NCBI GenBank assembly: GCA_003427395.1
Contig: BFEA01000789.1
Span: forward strand, 331,186 to 371,806
Direction of reading: 5' to 3'
DNA length: 40,621 bases
Origin: Chara braunii
Taxonomy: Eukaryota; Streptophyta; Charophyceae; Charales; Characeae
This document shows, piece after piece, positions 39,641 through 40,621 of this stretch. Both the position numbers and the translations under genes were made by a program. A model generated the notes under the pieces. It was given only the letters and a program-made list of their open reading frames with translations, made no database searches and had not been told where the DNA came from. Each line of letters begins with the position of its first letter. Within the stretch, counting starts at the first letter, position 1.

Positions 39641-40470
39641 TTGTTCTTCTACTCATGTGCATGTGCTTTCACTAGTTCTACCTTCACTTTGTCAAGTTAA
39701 TGCATGTGGTAGTGTTCCGTTTCACACTTGGCTGTTCTTCAACTCATGTGAATGTGTTCTCACTAATTCTACCTTCACCTTGTCAAGTTTATGCATGTGG
39801 TAGTGTTCCGTTTCACACTTGGTTGTTCTTCAACTCATGTGAATGTGTTCTCACTAGTTCTACCTTCACTTTGTCAAGTTCATGCATGTGGTAGTGTTCC
39901 GTTTCACACTTGGCTGTTCTTCAACTTGTGTGAATGTGTTCTCACTAGTTCTACCTTCACTTTGTCAAGTTCATGTCTTTGGTAGTGTTTCGATTCACAC
40001 TTGGTTATTCTTCTACTCATGTGCATGGGTTCTCACCAGTTCTACTTTCACTTTGTCAAGTTCATGCATGTGGTAGTGTTCCGTTTCACACTTGGAGGAT
40101 CTTCTACTCATGTGAATGTGTTCTCACTAGTTCTACCTTCACTTTGACAAGTTCATGCATGTGGTAGTGTTCCGTTTCACACTTGGCTGTTTTTGTACTC
40201 ATGTGAATGTGTTCTCACTAGTTCTACGGTCACTTTGTCAAGTTCATGCATTTGGTAGTGTTCCGGTTCACAATTGGTTGTTCTACCACTCATATGCATG
40301 TGTTCTCACTACTCTCACCCCCACCTTGTCAAGTCCATGTCTTTGGTAATGCTCCGATTCACACTTGGCTGGTTTTCTACTCATGTGCATATGCTCTCAC
40401 TAGTTCTACCCTCACTTTGTCAAAATCATGCACTTGGTAGTGTTCCGTTTCACATTTGGCTGTTACCACT
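39641..40470. repeat. 91-bp satellite, subfamily 2
   Basis: GCATGTGGTAGTGTTCCGTT begins near 39702 and repeats every 91 bp (39793, 39884, 39975, 40066, 40157, 40248, 40339, 40430), about nine units. It aligns end to end with subfamily 1, sharing TTCGTTTCA-CTTGGTTG and CATGTG-ATGTG blocks, so the two blocks are one family. Because 91 is 3n+1, each unit is read in successive frames and yields a ladder of 64-codon frames; these are not genes. Confidence 0.95.
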
Positions 40471-40526
40471 GTAGGATGGTTGACTGACACTTGACTGCTA
40501 CTATGGAAGGTTGGTTTGATTAGGAC

Positions 40527-40621
40527 TAATTGCCTCTCTCTCTCTCTTTCTCTCCCTCCCTCTCTATCTCACTATCTCTCTCTCCCTCTCTCCTCTCTCT
40601 CTCTTGTTCTCTCTCTCTCTT
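40527..40621. repeat. CT-rich microsatellite
   Basis: CTCTCTCT with TTTC and CCCT interruptions runs to the window edge. Confidence 0.95.

Noticed and set aside
37935-40470. CRISPR array
   Set aside because: Repeats are long, contiguous and without unique spacers; the surrounding DNA is eukaryotic.
39700-40474. Ladder of 64-66 codon open frames beginning MHVVVFRFTLG
   Set aside because: They are the 91-bp satellite read in shifting frames; starts recur every 91 bp and the peptides copy each other.

Overview
The window looks like repeat-dominated, non-genic DNA from a streptophyte (land plant or charophyte alga). The clues are a Ty3/gypsy element whose primer-binding site matches the plant initiator-Met type (TGGTATCAGAG), degenerate plant-type telomere motifs (AAACCCTA), a U6 snRNA-like sequence very close to the plant/eukaryote consensus, decayed LINEs, long CT/GA tracts and regular satellites. 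A Chara-like genome is my best guess, but the sequence does not prove it. I see no intact host gene, operon, CRISPR array or prokaryotic feature.

Layout. 1-123: minisatellite and A-rich tract. 224-5344: minus-strand Ty3/gypsy element (candidate LTR 4537-5344, PBS, zinc-knuckle remnant, protease, RT, RNase H, integrase) with stops and frameshifts, most of gag lost, and a 1.3-kb foreign insert (997-2301) splitting integrase. 5345-6420: non-coding, hairpin-dense. 6420-9290: AT-rich, with two diverged tandem arrays and a terminus like a long plant LTR. 9300-12470: non-coding, with several small tandem and palindromic structures. 12527-13180: GA/CT microsatellites arranged around an inverted repeat. 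13489-15111: fragment of one LINE (ORF1 plus the start of the endonuclease). 15115-16420: minus-strand charged ORF remnants of unknown type. 16420-20000: little recognisable. 20141-26500: a second, longer LINE on the plus strand (ORF1 with CCHC knuckle, APE endonuclease, reverse transcriptase, C-terminal part), full of stops. 27000-27705: 26-bp minisatellite interrupted by a GC-rich element with terminal inverted repeats and a 349-N assembly gap. 27690-29000 and 33700-36150: two direct copies of a hairpin-rich repeat family. 30176-30418: tRNA-like sequence followed by a U6-like sequence. 33304-33381: 13-bp minisatellite. 36138-37410: TATA-like site, 133-bp tandem repeat and telo-box cluster. 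37935-40470: two satellite arrays (172 bp, then 91/92 bp). 40530-40621: CT tract.

The genes present belong to selfish elements: the gypsy proteins would copy and integrate the LTR element, and the LINE proteins would nick DNA and prime reverse transcription. All are broken here, so none is expected to work from this locus. The most interesting signals are non-coding: (1) a hairpin-bearing repeat family whose two copies keep inverted repeats at matching places while the arm sequences differ; (2) a tRNA-like/U6-like composite; (3) a 64-bp tandem pair with a constant loop and changed stems.
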